DNA of 64,000 nucleotides from Scortum barcoo. Its lineage: Eukaryota > Chordata > Actinopteri > Centrarchiformes > Terapontidae. Where the stretch lies: assembly GCA_023238725.1 (NCBI GenBank), contig CM041539.1:25199319-25263318 (forward strand), written 5' to 3'. The position numbers were made by a program, and so were the translations under genes. The notes under the pieces were generated by a model, which was not told where the DNA came from, did no database searches, and worked only from the letters and a program-made list of their open reading frames with translations. Shown one piece after another: positions 1-11,978 of this stretch (position 1 is the first letter of the stretch; every line of letters starts with the position of its first letter).

Positions 1-391
1 GATAGCACTATGAAAAAATATTGCATGTGGGTGTCTTCAGGCTGGAACCCTTATCCAAAATGTGAAGGTTGGGGTAGACTGGACAATGTCCATTTGAGTT
101 ACAACATTTCAATGGCCGCCTCACCATGACCACACAGTTCAATGAAAACTCCCAGTTAGCTCTTTTCACCACAAAGGTCTTTATATTGCAATGATAAAAT
201 TTGAAGTTGATGTGCTTAAATCTCTAGGAGGACTTTGTTATGAAATTGAGCCAGTGAAACAGCAAAAATTACATCAAAATGGTCAACTTTCTGTTTAGGC
301 CATAATGGCAAGTGACATTTTTGTTTGTCTGGACACAAAACAGATGCCTACCACATTTAAACTACATGTTTGAAACTAAGCAGTTCAATTT
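1..391. repeat. Gene-free stretch, probable dispersed repeat
   Basis: No coding signal is visible. Phrases around 275-345 resemble other stretches in this window near 32500-32780 and 35530-35660, which suggests a family of old dispersed non-coding repeats. The LINE that follows joins it at about 392. The family name is not known to me. Confidence 0.3.
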
Positions 392-2868
392 GCCTACGCC
401 TACACCTAGAAATCCTGTCCATAAAGATTATGAACAGGACCGGTGACAAAGGGCAACCCTGCCGGAGTCCAACATGCACTGGGAACAGGTCTGACTTACT
501 GCCGGCAATGCGAACCAAGCTCCTGCTCCGGTCGTACAGAGACCGAACAGCCCTTAACAACAAAGGCCCCGGACCCCATACTCATGGAGCACTCCCCACA
601 GAATACCACGAGGGACACGGTCGAATGCCTTCTCCAGATCCACAAAGCACATGTGAACTGGTTGGGCAAACTCCCATAAACCCTCAAGCACCCTGTGGAG
701 GTATAGAGTCCGAATCCGAGGGACTATTCGACCATCGGCTATCGGCCGAATTCTCCTCTTTAGTACCCTGGCATGTAGACCTTCCTGGGGAGGCTGAGAA
801 GTGTGATCCCCCTGTAGTTGGAACACACTCTCCGGTCCCCCTTTTTAAAAAGAGGGACCACCACCCCGGTTTGCCACTCCAGAGGTACTGTCCCCAACCT
901 TCCATGCAATGTTGCAGAGGCATGTCAGCCAAGACAGCCCCACAACATCCAGAGACTTGAGGTACTCAGGGCGGATCTCATCCACCCCCGGCGCCTTGCC
1001 ACTGAGGAGCTTGTGAACCACCTCAGTGACTTCGGCTTGGGTGATGGACGAGTCCACCTCAGAGTCCCCAGCCTTCATTATAAGGCAAGTCGGTGGGATT
1101 GAGGAGATCCTCGAAGTATTTCTTCCACCGTCCGACAATGTCCCTCAGTCAAGGTCAACAGCTCCCCACCCACACTGTAAACAGTGTTGGCAGAGTACTG
1201 CTTCCCCCTTTCTGAGGCGCCGGACGGTTTGCCAGAATCTCTTTGAGGCCGACCGATAGTCCTCCTCCATGGCCTCACCGAACTCCTCCCAGACCCGAGT
1301 TTTTGCCTCCAGGACCGTCCTGGGCTGCGGCTTGCTTGGCCTGCCGGTACCTGTCAACTGCGTCAGGAGTCCCACAGGCCAACATGGTCCCATAGGACTC
1401 CTTCTTCAGCCTGATGGCATCCCTTACTTCCGGTGTCCACCACCGGGTTCGGGGGTTGCCGCCACGACAGGCACCAGAGACCTTGCGTCCACAACTCTTC
1501 GAACTGCCACTGACGCCGACAATGGAGGCTCAATGTCCCCAGCCTCCCTCGGAATCTGTGAGAAGCTCTTCCGGAGTGTGGAGTTGAAGACCTCCCTGAC
1601 AGAGGGCTCAGCCAGACGCGTTCCCAACAGACCCCTCACAATACGTTTGGGTCTGCCAGGTCTGTCCAACTTCCTCCTCTGCCAGCAGATCCAACTCACC
1701 ACCACCAGGTGGTGATCGGTTGACAGTTGCAACTCAGCCCCTCTCTTTACCCGAGTGAAGTGTCCAAGACATACGGCCGGAGATCAGATGAAACGACAAC
1801 AAAGTCGATCATCGATCCTCCGGCGGCCTAGGGTGTCCTGGTGCCACATGCACTGATGGACACCCTTATGCTCGAACATGGTGTTCATTATGGACAAACC
1901 TGTGACTAGCACAGAAGTCCAATAACAGAACACCACTTCGGGTTCAGATCGGGGAGGCCGTTCCTCCCGATCACGCCCCTCCAGGTATCACTGTCGTTGC
2001 AGTCAAGTCCCCTGTAGAACAATGGAGTCCCCAGTCGGAGCACCATCAAGTACCCCTCCCAGGGACTCCAAGAAGGCCGGGTACTCTGTACTGCTGTTCG
2101 GCCCGTAGGCACAAACAACAGCAAGAGACCTATCCCCAACCTGAAGGCGCAGGGAAGCGACCCTCTCGTTCACCGGGGATGAACTCCAACACATGGCGGC
2201 TGAGCTGGGGAGCTATAAGCAAGCCCACACCAGCCTGCCGCCAGCTCACCCTGGGCAACTCCAGAGTAGTGGAAGGGTCCAGCCCCTCTCAAGGCAGCTG
2301 GGTTCCAGAGCCCAAGCTATGCGTGCCGAGGTGAGCCCGACTATCTCTAGCCGGTACCTCTCAACCTCCCGCACAAGCTCAGGCTCCTTCCCCCCCAGCG
2401 AGGTGACATTCCATGTCCCTATTGCCAGAGTTTTGGTCCAGGGATTGGGTTGTCGAGGCCCCCAGGCCACGACTGCTACCCAAACCACATTGCACCGGCC
2501 CCTCATGGATCTTCCTGCGGGTGGTGAGCCTACTGGAAGTCGGGCCCACGTCGCCATTTCGGGCTGAGCCCGGCCGGGTCCCGTGGGACAAAGACCCGGC
2601 CACCAGGCACTCGCCTGCGAGCCCCAACCCCAGGCCTGGCTCCAGGGTGGGGCCCCGGTAACGCCAATCCGGGCGACGTAACGGTCCTTGCTGGTCTTCT
2701 ATTCATGATGGGCTTGTGAACGCTCTTAGTCTGGCCCGTCACCTAGGACCTGTTTGCCATGCCATTGGAGACCCTACCAGGGGCGTAATGCCCCGACAAC
2801 ATAGCTCCTAGGATCATTCGGGCACACAAACCCCTCCACCACAGTAAGGTGGCGGTTCAAGGAGGGGT
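392..2868 (-). mobile_element. RTE/Rex3-like LINE, copy 1 (5' complete, 3' missing)
   Basis: A non-LTR retrotransposon read on the minus strand. From high to low coordinates it has a 5' leader (about 2640-2868), an AP-type endonuclease with a WNVTSL start (about 2440), a linker, and the front half of the reverse transcriptase ending after GLRQGCPLSPVLF (about 490). The frame is broken many times. The leader begins at exactly the same sequence as copy 2 (44252), so the 5' end is probably complete. The element stops in mid-RT at about 392, so the catalytic FADD block and the 3' tail are absent. Assignment to RTE/Rex3 rests on RT style and on the GATG-type tail of copy 2. Confidence 0.85.
410..1140 (-). 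pseudogene. LINE reverse transcriptase fragment (copy 1)
   Basis: Broken minus-strand frames give, in order, a thumb/linker part (VHKLLSGKAPGVDEIRPEYL near 1010), the FVDLEKAFDRVPRG motif near 640 that carries the first catalytic aspartate of RT, and HVGLRQGCPLSPVLF near 480. The F/YADD catalytic motif that should follow is missing because the element ends. Several frameshifts separate the pieces, so no full-length protein can be made. The reading is clear because copy 2 gives the same motifs. Confidence 0.8.
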
Positions 2869-4675
2869 ATAAGAACAACCTTAAATTTCGAAAAACATCT
2901 TTGGGAAAAATGTATTTGATGTGCACTTTTAATTTCTTTAGTTTGGCCCATGTCCCATCTGCTAACATGGAGGGGGGTTATGCTTCAGTGTCATGAATCT
3001 ACCTTAATTTCTTTAGTAGTATAAATTAAAATCACAGTTTGAGGTTTGTTGTTTACATGAAAAATGAATGAAAGCAAAAGTATGAGGAAAACATAGTAGG
3101 TCATCATTTTTTGTGAGAAAACCTTAGAGGGCGTGACTCAATCTCTCCTAACAATGACTTTATTACAGTAATTCTCTCTTCACACCAACTCCCAAATCTT
3201 CTCAGCAGTTTCAAAATTGGGTAGGTATATTTCATACCAATGCTTACACTCACTAATTATTCTGTCTGTGTCTAAGCATAAGTTATTGGGAATTCTTAAG
3301 GTATTTGTATTATCTACTGTACATGCACACCATTCATTTTAAATTATATTTCCCAGCTGCTTTCCACAGTTCATCAGCATTCACTGCTTATACTTTAACT
3401 GACATTTCTATTCCAATCAGCATTTACGCTTTCACAGTCTCCACAGTTACATGTTAACCCACTTTTCAAATTCTTTCATCTCTTAGCCCTCAAATTGTGC
3501 TTCAACTCAGCTCTAGACATTTCAGTTAAAATTCCAATCAGTTATCACTGCTTACACACCAACTGACATTTCAGCAGCTTATGGTGCTTACCTCCTCCTG
3601 TATTTCATTAAAACTTCAAATGACACAACTGTTTTCACTGGATACACAGTAACGGATGTCAGCTGTGGTAACAGATATATGTGGTAACAGCTCTCAACAC
3701 TTTGTGACACTTGCACTGGTTGCATTGCTGGACCTCCACAATAGACCCCAGGTCATATTTATCTTATGTTTACATAAATCAAAATAATTGAAATAATTTG
3801 CTGGACACTATACTTGCTAGTAGATTTGCTTCACCTGCACATGCTCTTGTAATTCATGCTAGTGTATCTCAGAGGAGCCATCAGCAGAACAATTTCAGTT
3901 TCAGAGAGAGTTTCCTCATTGAGTTAGGATGCACATGCACACACACGCACACACACACACAGAAATATATTGTTCCCTCAAGCTAATGATGTCATGTTTT
4001 AGTGCTTGACTGAAGCCAGTTGCTGAAACCCAGCTTTCTCTTTCACTGCATGACGGCAATGCGTGCACACAGCACGCATCATATGGGCCACAGGGAGAGA
4101 GAGGAAGTGGCACCGAAGCCATTTAATCCCCCTCTGGCCTACTTCCTGCTCTGTGCCATGCTGGGCAGGTTTTCTATTCCCTGTACTACACACACACGCA
4201 CTCACATGGCCAGATATGAATACAAACACACACATCCAAGGATGCACATTAGGTTCTGTAATTATTTATGAAGTCAGTCATCTGCAAATCAAGCAGCGCA
4301 GGGAAATAAAAACAGTGCCACAGGATATGTCACAGATGCAATTGTCATCTTCAAATTAAGTGTTTTTCTTAAACGAGGTCAGTGAAATTGTTTATTTGGC
4401 TGTATTGGGCCTTCATATTACAGAATAGTAACTTTTTAAATTGTTTGTATGTGAAGAATGAGGATTTATCAGTTGGAATTAATTTTGCTTCACACATGAC
4501 TTGATGGTTAATAAATCATTACAGGTGCATCAAGGTTTTTTTTTTCATTAGCAGTAGATACACATTAACTGACTAAAGATGTGTATCACTCAAGACTTTA
4601 TTGCTATAGTTACAGTTACAGTTTCAGTTCGTAAGATTTACAAGAGGGGACTTAGCTTGAAAATTTGACCAAGTG
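2869..4675. other. Gene-free stretch
   Basis: AT-rich sequence with no supported gene. A run of similar phrases with ACTGACATTTC and CAGTT (about 3360-3600) hints at a decayed tandem or dispersed repeat. A CA microsatellite lies at 3930-3961. Confidence 0.4.
3930..3961. repeat. (CA)n microsatellite
   Basis: An imperfect CA run with two TG/CG interruptions, followed directly by an AT-rich segment. Confidence 0.9.
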
Positions 4676-5313
4676 TTTATTTATTTATTTATTTATTTGG
4701 ATCCCAATTACCCACTACCAAGGTTGCAACTTGGCTCCACCAAGTAAACATTACATAATAATTTTAAATAATTGTGTAATTAATATTTAACAAAACAAAC
4801 AAACAAACAAAAATTTAAAAAACGAAAAAAAAACAAGAAAACCAAACTGTACTATACAACTACTAATGACACCAATGACAATAAGTACTCACACTATATC
4901 AAAATAGTGAGTAAAATACTATAACAAATAAATACAGCCCAAATCTGAGAGTAATACAAGTAAAAGCAGCATATGCAGTGATATTATCAAATGTTGTGCA
5001 GCAAATAGTCATATTTGGAGAGGTCCTGGTGTTTAGGTATTTAAACGATTTTACAATTTTAAATGTGGAATGTCCGGTGGCAAATCATTCCACATTTTTA
5101 TTCCTCTATACATAACAGTACTTTGCCTTACATCAGTTTTTGAGCTAGGAAGTGAAAAATAACTTAAGGTATTAAGATTATGGCCATTACTGCTATATAA
5201 AGGTTGATGTACAGGATATTCAGGATTTTAGAAAATGAAATATTTCTCATAAAACAAAGTGAAAGAGAAGTAAATGTCCTGCCTTTCACTAATGATGAAC
5301 CTAAGATTTTATA

Positions 5314-6925
5314 CACTGCTCAAAAAAATAAAGGGAACACTTAAACAACACAATGTAACTCCAAGTCAATCACACTTCTGTGAAATCAAACTGTCCACTT
5401 AGGAAGCAACACTGATTGACAATCAATTTCACATGCTGTTGTGCAAATGGAATAGACAACAGGTGGAAATTATAGGCAATTAGCAAGACACCCCCAATAA
5501 AGGAGTGGTTCTGCAGGTGGTGACCACAGACCACTTCTCAGTTCCTATGCTTTCTGGCTGATGTTTTGGTCACTTTTGAATGCTGGCGGTGCTTTCACTC
5601 TAGTGGTAGCATGAGACGGAGTCTACAACCCACACAAGTGGCTCAGGTAGTGCAGCTCATCCAGGATGGCACATCAATGCGAGCTGTGGCAAGAAGGTTT
5701 GCTGTGTCTGTCAGCGTAGTGTCCAGAGCATGGAGGCGCTACCAGGAGACAGGCCAGTACATCAGGAGACGTGGAGGAGGCCGTAGGAGGGCAACAACCC
5801 AGCAGCAGGACCGCTACTACCTCCCTGCCTTTGTGCAAGGAGGAACAGGAGGAGCACTGCCAGAGCCCTGCAAAATGACCTCAGCAGCAGGCCACAAATG
5901 TGCATGTGTCTGCTCAAACGGCTCAGAAACAGACTCCATGAGGGTGCTATGAGGGCCCGACGTCCACAGGTGGGGTTGTGCTTACAGCCCAACACCGTGC
6001 AGGACGTTTGGCATTTGCCAGAGAACACCAAGATTGGCAAATTCGCCACTGGCACCCTGTGCTCTTCACAGATGAAAGCAGGTTCACACTGAGCACATGT
6101 GACAGACGTGACAGAGTCTGGAGACGCCGTGGAGAACGTTCGTTCTGCTGCCTGCAACATCCTCCAGCATGACCAGCGGTTTGGCAGTGGGTCAGTAATG
6201 GTGTGGGGATGGCATTTCTTTGGGGGGCCGCACAGCCCTCCATGTGCTCGCCAGAGGTAGCCTGACTGCCATTATTGGGTACCTGAGATGAGATCCTCAG
6301 ACCCCTTGTGATATGTATATATATATGCTGGTGCGGTTGGCCCTGGGTTCCTTCCTAATGCAAGACAATGCTAGACCTCATGTGGCTGGAGTGTGTCAGC
6401 AGTTCCTGCAAGACGAAGGCATTGATGCTATGGACTGGCCCGCCCGTTCCCCAGACCTGAATCCAATTGAGCACATCTGGGACATCATGTCTCGCTCCAT
6501 CCACCAACGCCACGTTGCACCACAGACTGTCCAGGAGTTGGCGGATGCTTTAGTCCAGGTCTGGGAGGAGATCCCTCAGGAGACCATCCGCCACCTCATC
6601 AGGAGCATGCCCAGGCGTTGTAGGGAGGTCATACAGGCACGTGGAGGCCACACACACTACTGAGCCTCATTTTGACTTGTTTTAAAGGACATTACATCAA
6701 AGTTGGATCAGCCTGTAGTGTGTTTTTCCACTTTAATTTTGAGTGTGACTCCAAATCCAGACCTCCATGGGTTAATAAATTTGATTTCCATTGATAATTT
6801 TTGTGTGATTTTGTTGTCAGCACATTCAACTATGTAAGAGAACAAAGTATTTAATAAGAATATTTCATTCATTCAGATCTAGGATGTGTTATTTTAGTGT
6901 TCCCTTTATTTTGCTTTGAGCAGTG
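5314..6925 (+). mobile_element. Tc1/mariner element with matching TIRs and TA target sites
   Basis: The left end starts CACTGCTCAAAAAAATAAAG after a TA (5312-5313). The right end is its near-inverse and stops before a TA (6926-6927). The 1612-base span carries one degraded transposase frame. Terminal matching is good apart from an internal few-base insertion on the right. The TA duplication is the signature of Tc1/mariner insertion. The element sits inside a LINE 3' region, so it arrived later than that LINE. Confidence 0.93.
5611..6663 (+). pseudogene. Tc1 transposase, frameshifted
   Basis: The start codon at 5611 opens an N-terminal helix-turn-helix region (VAQVVQLIQDGTSMRAVARR, then VSVVSRAWRRYQETG), which in the family binds the TIR. 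Frame changes occur after about 5810 and again near 5950-6160. The catalytic core is recognisable as VLFTDESRF (first Asp, about 6060), LMQDNARPH (second Asp, about 6355) and SPDLNPIEHIWD (the third acidic site, about 6450), ending at the TGA at 6661. A small TATATA-rich insertion near 6315 interrupts the core. Family transposases are about 340 residues; this copy cannot make one. It once acted as a nuclear DDE cut-and-paste enzyme. Confidence 0.9.
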
Positions 6926-7293
6926 TACATACATTCTGATTATGTTAGCGTTTCAGTTACAGTTAAGTGGGAGTTGTGCGGTTCTATTTTGAACTACCTG
7001 TAGTTTTTCCAAAACTGAATGTGACACACTTGACTACACTACTGGGAAGTCATACTTACAATAAGATAGTAGTAAGTAGTAGTAATACTGGTGGGTGGCA
7101 GAGGACAGGCTGAGCTTGGCATGCGACTGGCAGAGCAGAAAAGCTGACTGAGGTGATGTGAGGCTGGCAGTTAAGCGGAAAAGCCAGGAGGCAGGCTGGG
7201 CAGGACTGGTGCGGGCAGGGTCGAAGAGGGGGAGATGAGGCCAGTAGGCAGACACAACAAAACCAGGAGTCTAAAGAGCAAAGACAAGTGAGG

Positions 7294-7883
7294 TTAGGCT
7301 TGAGGCAAAAAACACAAGAGATAATTCTGAGAGCCACGATGTACAGAGCAAGGAAACTGAACGGTCTGGCGGAGAATGCTTGAACGGGGAGGCAGTTTAT
7401 GAGATCTACACTTCAGAAGAATATTTTTGGAGGATAACCAGACAGACTGACTGGAGAGTTTAGGGAGCGCTACAAAATGGGCAGCCTTAGAAAAGCGGTC
7501 GACTATGGTTAGGATGGCAGTGTTACCGTTGGATGGAGACAAGCCGGTGACGAAATCCAAAGCGATGTGAGACCAGGGCCGCCGGGGACAGGAAGGGGCT
7601 GGAGTAGACCGGTTGGCAGCTTATGCAAGCTCTTTCCCCTGGCGCAGATGGTGCAGGCCTGCACGAAACTCCTGGCATCAGCATCCAAGGAGGGCCACCA
7701 GAAATGACACATGACCAGGCTGAGAGTTAGATTTATGCTGATATGGCAGGCGAGTTTGGATGAGTGAGCCCACTGCAACACCTGAGAATGGACAGAGTCA
7801 GGACAAACGTGCAGGTCCAAGGTCTGGTTGTTGCTGCTGGGCTTGCTGGATTGCGGCTTCAGTGTCCCACGAGAGAGCTGCAA
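7294..7883 (-). pseudogene. gypsy integrase fragment
   Basis: An HHCC-type zinc-binding region is visible (HSSKLACH, then CTICARGK, about 7630-7780). The start of the catalytic core, DFVTGLSPSNGN and IVDRFSKAAHF, lies at about 7480-7560. A frame change separates them, and the core is cut before its second and third acidic residues. In the family this enzyme inserts the DNA copy into chromosomes. Confidence 0.85.
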
Positions 7884-8894
7884 TTACCTGGGATGCCGGA
7901 AGTATGCTTTCACCCCCCTGTGGTTTTTCCTCCACACTGTGCCAACTTTACCATGAGCAGCTCCCGGTGCCAACATCATAATTTGCCTCGGCCGGTCAGA
8001 GTCAGCGAGAGAAAAAGGCACAGGGATGCATCCAAGCGTCTGCGCGCCTCTCGGAGAGCACCGCACAGACATTCGATGCGTCCACCTCCACAATGAACTT
8101 CAAGGCTGGATCTGGTTGTATCAGGACCAGGGCAGTGGTGAACAGGGATTTCAGATGGGTGAAGTCTCACTTGGCTTCCTCGGACCAGACCAAGGGACGA
8201 GACGGAGAGGTGAGGGCTGTTAATGGGGCTGCCTCCTGACTGTAGTTCCAGATAAACTGCAGGTAGAAATTAGTGAACCCAAGAAAAGGTGCAATGGATG
8301 TCAGGGTTGACCACTCCGTGACCGCCTTCACCTTCTCAGGATCCACATAAACTTGTCCCCACTTCAGGATGAAAGCTGGATGGAAGCTGACCTGGGATGC
8401 ACGGAATTCACATTTTTCTTTCTTCACAAACAGGCTTTTCCAGGAGTCTTTGCAGAACTTGGCGGACGTTAACCTGATGATCAGACAGGGTCTTGGAGTA
8501 GATGAGGATATCATCTAGGTAAACAAACAGAACTCTGTTGAGAAAGTCTCTTAGAACATCTTTTATCAGTGCCTGGAAGATGGCAGGGGCAGTTGTCAAT
8601 CCGAATGGCATAACTAAATACTCAAAATGGCACAAAGGGGTGTTGAATGGCATCTTCCATTCGTCCCCTTCATGTATCCGCACCAGCTGATATGCACTTC
8701 GGAGATCCATTTTGGTGAATACGGTGGCCCCCTGAGGAGGAGTGAATTAATGGCAGAGGGTATTTGTTCTTGACAGTGATATTATTTAGACCTCGGGAGT
8801 CAATGCAGGGCCAGAGAGAGGAATCCTTCTTCTCAACTAAGAAAAACCCCACCCTTAACAGAGGTTTGGATGGACGGATGATGCTAGCTGCCAA
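7884..8894 (-). pseudogene. gypsy reverse transcriptase and RNase H remnants
   Basis: RT motifs run from VEKKDSSLWPCIDSRGLN (about 8800-8845), through MDLRSAYQLVRI (about 8710) and HFEYLVMPFGLTTAPA, to FVYLDDILIYSK (about 8520), which holds the catalytic YLDD. After 8170 the frame shifts into a weak RNase H region. That region is clearly shorter than normal, because integrase follows almost at once. There is also a frameshift near 8720 between the first two RT blocks. Confidence 0.88.
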
Positions 8895-8959
8895 AGAGTC
8901 CTCAGTGTACTGGAAGGGAAGGTAGCATCAGGCAACAAGTCGATGGAACAGTCATAGAG

Positions 8960-9572
8960 GTGATGTGGTGGCAGGGAGAGAGCGTTATCTTTACTGAATA
9001 CCTCTTTCAATTCGTGGTAGATGGTAGGCACACCGGGCAGGTCAACTGGCTCAGCTGGCGAGTTGGGTTTAACAGGGGCTTCACCTGTAGGCAACAGCAT
9101 TTCTAGTAAGCTCCAGTTAAGTATCTTGCCCTGGGCACAGTCAACATGAGGATTATGAGTAGCTAGCCAAGGAAAGCCCATGATGAGAGGTGTGTTGGGT
9201 GCAGAAATGAGGAGATGTTGGATAGTCTCACAGTGATTACCAGACATAACGAGAGTTAGTGGAAGAGTGCAATGGGTTACACGAGCCAGAATCCTGCCGT
9301 CCACAGCAAGAGCATTCCAGGGTTTCTCCAGCAATTTGGAGGGGATGCCAGCCTGCTCTGCCACCTGCGCATAAATGTAGCTCTCCTCCACCCCGGAGTC
9401 GATGAGAGCCTGGAGGGAAAGCCACTGGAGCTAGTGGCATACGGTAGCTGGTATCTGGAAACGGGGTTGAGCACAACTGGGATCTTGGATCTGGCCTGCC
9501 AGCATTCCCATGTCTTTTGGTCGCCACAGGCAGGGAGGAAATGACCAGTTTGACTACAATATAAGCACTCAC
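8960..9572 (-). pseudogene. gypsy zinc knuckle and aspartic protease
   Basis: A CX2CX4HX4C knuckle (CLYCSQTGHFLPAC, about 9525-9570) marks the end of gag. The protease follows with LQALIDSGVEES (about 9395-9420); its DSG is the catalytic triplet. IMGFPWLATHNP (about 9160) is the flap-end region usual for gypsy proteases. One frame change lies between the knuckle and the protease. Confidence 0.85.
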
Positions 9573-9577
9573 CTTAT

Positions 9578-10195
9578 TTAGTGTTTTGGTGATAGTGGTG
9601 AAGAGTGCTGTCTAGTCAGCACTCTTCTGCAGCTGCGCTCCTCAGGGGAGAGACGCACTCTTCCCACCTGCATGGGCTCCTTGAGGATCGGAACACTGGG
9701 GGGGTGTGGAGCCGGATTGCCAGGAGCTAGCGGTAGTCTCGTTGGCAGGTTTCCTGGGGAGAACTGGACCAGAGCGGCGCTCACATTGGCGAGCCAGTAG
9801 ACGGGAATCATTGCTACCAGTAAGCTTAATCAGGGCTTCCAAGTGAGCAGGCTCATCTCAGATAGCTAACTCATCTTTCAAGTACTCAGTCAGCCTGTTA
9901 CAGAAGGCAGGGTCCAGTCCACATTGGCCGGCGGGGTCTGGAACTCCAAAGTGTAGTCCGCCACTGAGCACCGGCCCTGTGTGATTCCCATGAGGCGAGA
10001 TGAAGCACTGAAATAGTTATCTGGGCAATCAAAAACCAGGTGGAACTCCTCAATGAAGTCGGAGAAAGTTACCCCCTCCAAAGCTCCCCGAGCAAACCTT
10101 GCTTCAGCCCAAGAGAGGGCTTTTCCCCGCAGCAAACCCAACATGAAATTCATTTTTGAAATGTTGGACAAAAAGGATATTGGCTTCAACTAGAA
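9578..10195 (-). pseudogene. gypsy gag fragment
   Basis: The frame at 9890-10189 contains ALSWAEARFARG, then FSDFIEEFHLVFDCPD and QGRCSVADYTLEFQT, a pattern common to fish and mammalian gypsy-derived gag proteins. The continuation toward the zinc knuckle (9578-9840) is in other frames and is proline-rich. The N-terminus of gag is missing upstream of about 10195. Confidence 0.8.
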
Positions 10196-10680
10196 TTGCA
10201 ATTCACATTGGAAAATTAATCCTTTACTCTGAGATGGCAGAATAATTCTTGAACAGACAATGACAGGCAAAAACAGACAGAGGGAGACAAACGCACACTC
10301 AAGGAAGAGCAGGGAAACAAAACACAAGGGAAACAAGAGAGGAACCCTAACACACTGTTATAAATGAGAATATTTTTGTGCCTAAGTCCCTGTCCCTGTA
10401 TTGTTTGTTGTATGCAGCTGTAAGTTGTAAGCATTATTCCATGCTTTAGCTTTGGCATGGACTTCCCTGTTAACCCAGGACTAATAATTCTTAAACAGCA
10501 AAAATATTTCCCTGTGTTCATTGATCTGCATAAGTTGTTCTCTATAAATTGTATGATAGTTATAATTTATAGATATGAAAGTTAAAATTATGAGCAGAAT
10601 TATGGAATTTATCCTGCATGGAGAGGATTTGGTTTACATTCATGTAATCTGGTCACACACTGGTAAATTCAAGTTATTGT
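10196..10680. other. Non-coding flank with TIR-element remnant
   Basis: No gene is seen. 10355-10395 closely resembles the right end of the composite at 20330-20377 (TTATAAAT, then AATATTTTTGTGC against AATGTTTTTGTGC), so a fragment of the same DNA-transposon family is likely. The purine-rich part at 10240-10340 could be LTR debris of the adjoining gypsy element. Confidence 0.4.
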
Positions 10681-11208
10681 ACATCCATCTATTATCTATA
10701 CTGCTTATCCTTAGATAGAGTTGCAAGGGTGCTGGAGCCAATCTCAGCTGACAATGGCTGGGATGTGGGTTAAATACACAGGGTAAAATAAGTATTGAAC
10801 ATGTCACCATTCATCTCAGTAAATATATTTCCAATGGGGCTATTATAATGAAATTTTTACCAAATATTAGCAACAACCCATGCAATCCATACATGCAAAG
10901 AAACCAAACCATAGATTCGATAAATTAAGTTATGTGTAATAATATGAAATGACACAGGGAAAAAGTATTTAACACATGAAGAAAGGGAGGTACAAAAAGG
11001 CATGGAAAGCTAAGACACCAAATAAAATCAGTAATTAGAAAGCAGTCCTGCTCCTTGTCAGTACAAATTAATATCAGCTGGTTCAGTCCCAACTGATGGC
11101 TTGTAAAAAGGTGTCTCATTACCAAGGTATCACACAAGAAACATCTTATGATGGGTAAAAGCAAAGACCTCTCTCAAAACCTATACTGATGGCATTGGTT
11201 ACAAAAGT

Positions 11209-11262
11209 CCGTCCATCCATCTTCTAACCATTTATCCAGGTCTGGGTCGTGGGGGAAGCAGT
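11209..11262. mobile_element. Short LINE 3'-end fragment inside the Tc1 element
   Basis: GTCCATCCATCTTCTAACCA and the GGGTCGTGGGGG phrase resemble the extreme 3' end (minus-strand GATG tail) seen at 41156-41210 in the RTE/Rex3-like LINE. It interrupts otherwise Tc1-like sequence. Strong 5' truncation of a LINE insertion would give such a fragment. Confidence 0.5.
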
Positions 11263-11463
11263 TCTAAAATTCTGAATGTTCCAGTGAGCACTGTTCGGAA
11301 CATAATCTGGAAGTGGAAGGAATTATCAGAAGAGTAGTCCAAGAGTGAACCACTTGTGGAGAGGTTCAGAACAACTTGGAATTAGCAGATACAATTGTTT
11401 CAAAGAAAACAATAAGTAATGCACAACAGCCATGGCCTATATGCACACTCACCACGCAAGACT

Positions 11464-11978
11464 CCAGAGAATATAGTCTGGTCAGATGAGACTAAAATGT
11501 AACTCTTTGGATGCCATAATACCCACCATGTTTGGAGGACAAATGGCACTGCACATCACCCCAAAAACACCATAACAGTGAAGTTTGGAGGTGGGAACAT
11601 CATGGTTTGGGGCTGTTTTTCAGCATACAGTACTGGCATACTTCATATAATTGAAGAAAGAATGAATGGAAAAATGTACCGAGACATTCTTGATAAAAAT
11701 CTCCTGCCATCTACCAGGATGTTGAAGATGAACGAGGGTTGATATTTCAGCAAGACAATTATCCCAAAGACACAGCCAATGAAACTCTCAATTGGTTTCA
11801 GAGAAAGAAAATAAAGCTGCTAGAATGGCCCAGCCAATCACCTGATTTGAATCCAATTGAAAATCTATGGAAAGAACTAAAGATCAGAGTTCATAGAAGA
11901 GGCCCAAGGAACCTTCAAGATTTGAAGACTGTTTGTGTGGAAGAAGGGGCCAAAATCACACCTGTACAATGCATGTGA
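11464..11978 (+). pseudogene. Tc1 transposase catalytic region, broken
   Basis: The DDE core reads NIVWSDETKM (first Asp, followed soon by a stop), then NTITVKFGGGNIMVWGCFSA, then FQQDNYPKDTA (second Asp, about 11746) and WPSQSPDLNPIENLWKELK (third acidic residue, about 11830-11880). One frameshift lies just before 11739. The N-terminal DNA-binding half is not readable as a continuous frame. The final open segment of 79 residues ends at 11978. Confidence 0.88.

Larger units (their letters stand above)
4676..7060 (-). mobile_element. LINE 3' region, split by a Tc1 insertion
   Basis: 4676-5313 and 6926-7060 read as one minus-strand LINE end interrupted by a Tc1 element. The low-coordinate end is an (ATTT)n run, which is the poly-AAAT tail on the minus strand. 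The high-coordinate part encodes a piece ending LEKLQVVQNRTAQL, a style typical of the C-terminal region of jockey-superfamily fish LINEs (KLQLVQNRAA), with one stop. The 5' end is truncated near 7060. The family is uncertain. Confidence 0.6.
7061..10195 (-). mobile_element. Ty3/gypsy LTR retrotransposon, decayed, LTRs not resolved
   Basis: Minus-strand order is gag, CCHC zinc knuckle, aspartic protease, reverse transcriptase, a shortened RNase H region, and integrase, which is the Ty3/gypsy order. All parts carry frameshifts or stops. 7061-7290 is G-rich non-coding sequence beyond integrase. I could not match a pair of LTRs by eye. The immediate right flank (10216-10390) may hold LTR remains. 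Confidence 0.85.

Noticed and set aside
5762..6243. Minus-strand frames of 98-132 residues in the Tc1 element
   Set aside because: They are antisense shadows of the transposase, whose DDE motifs are on the + strand.
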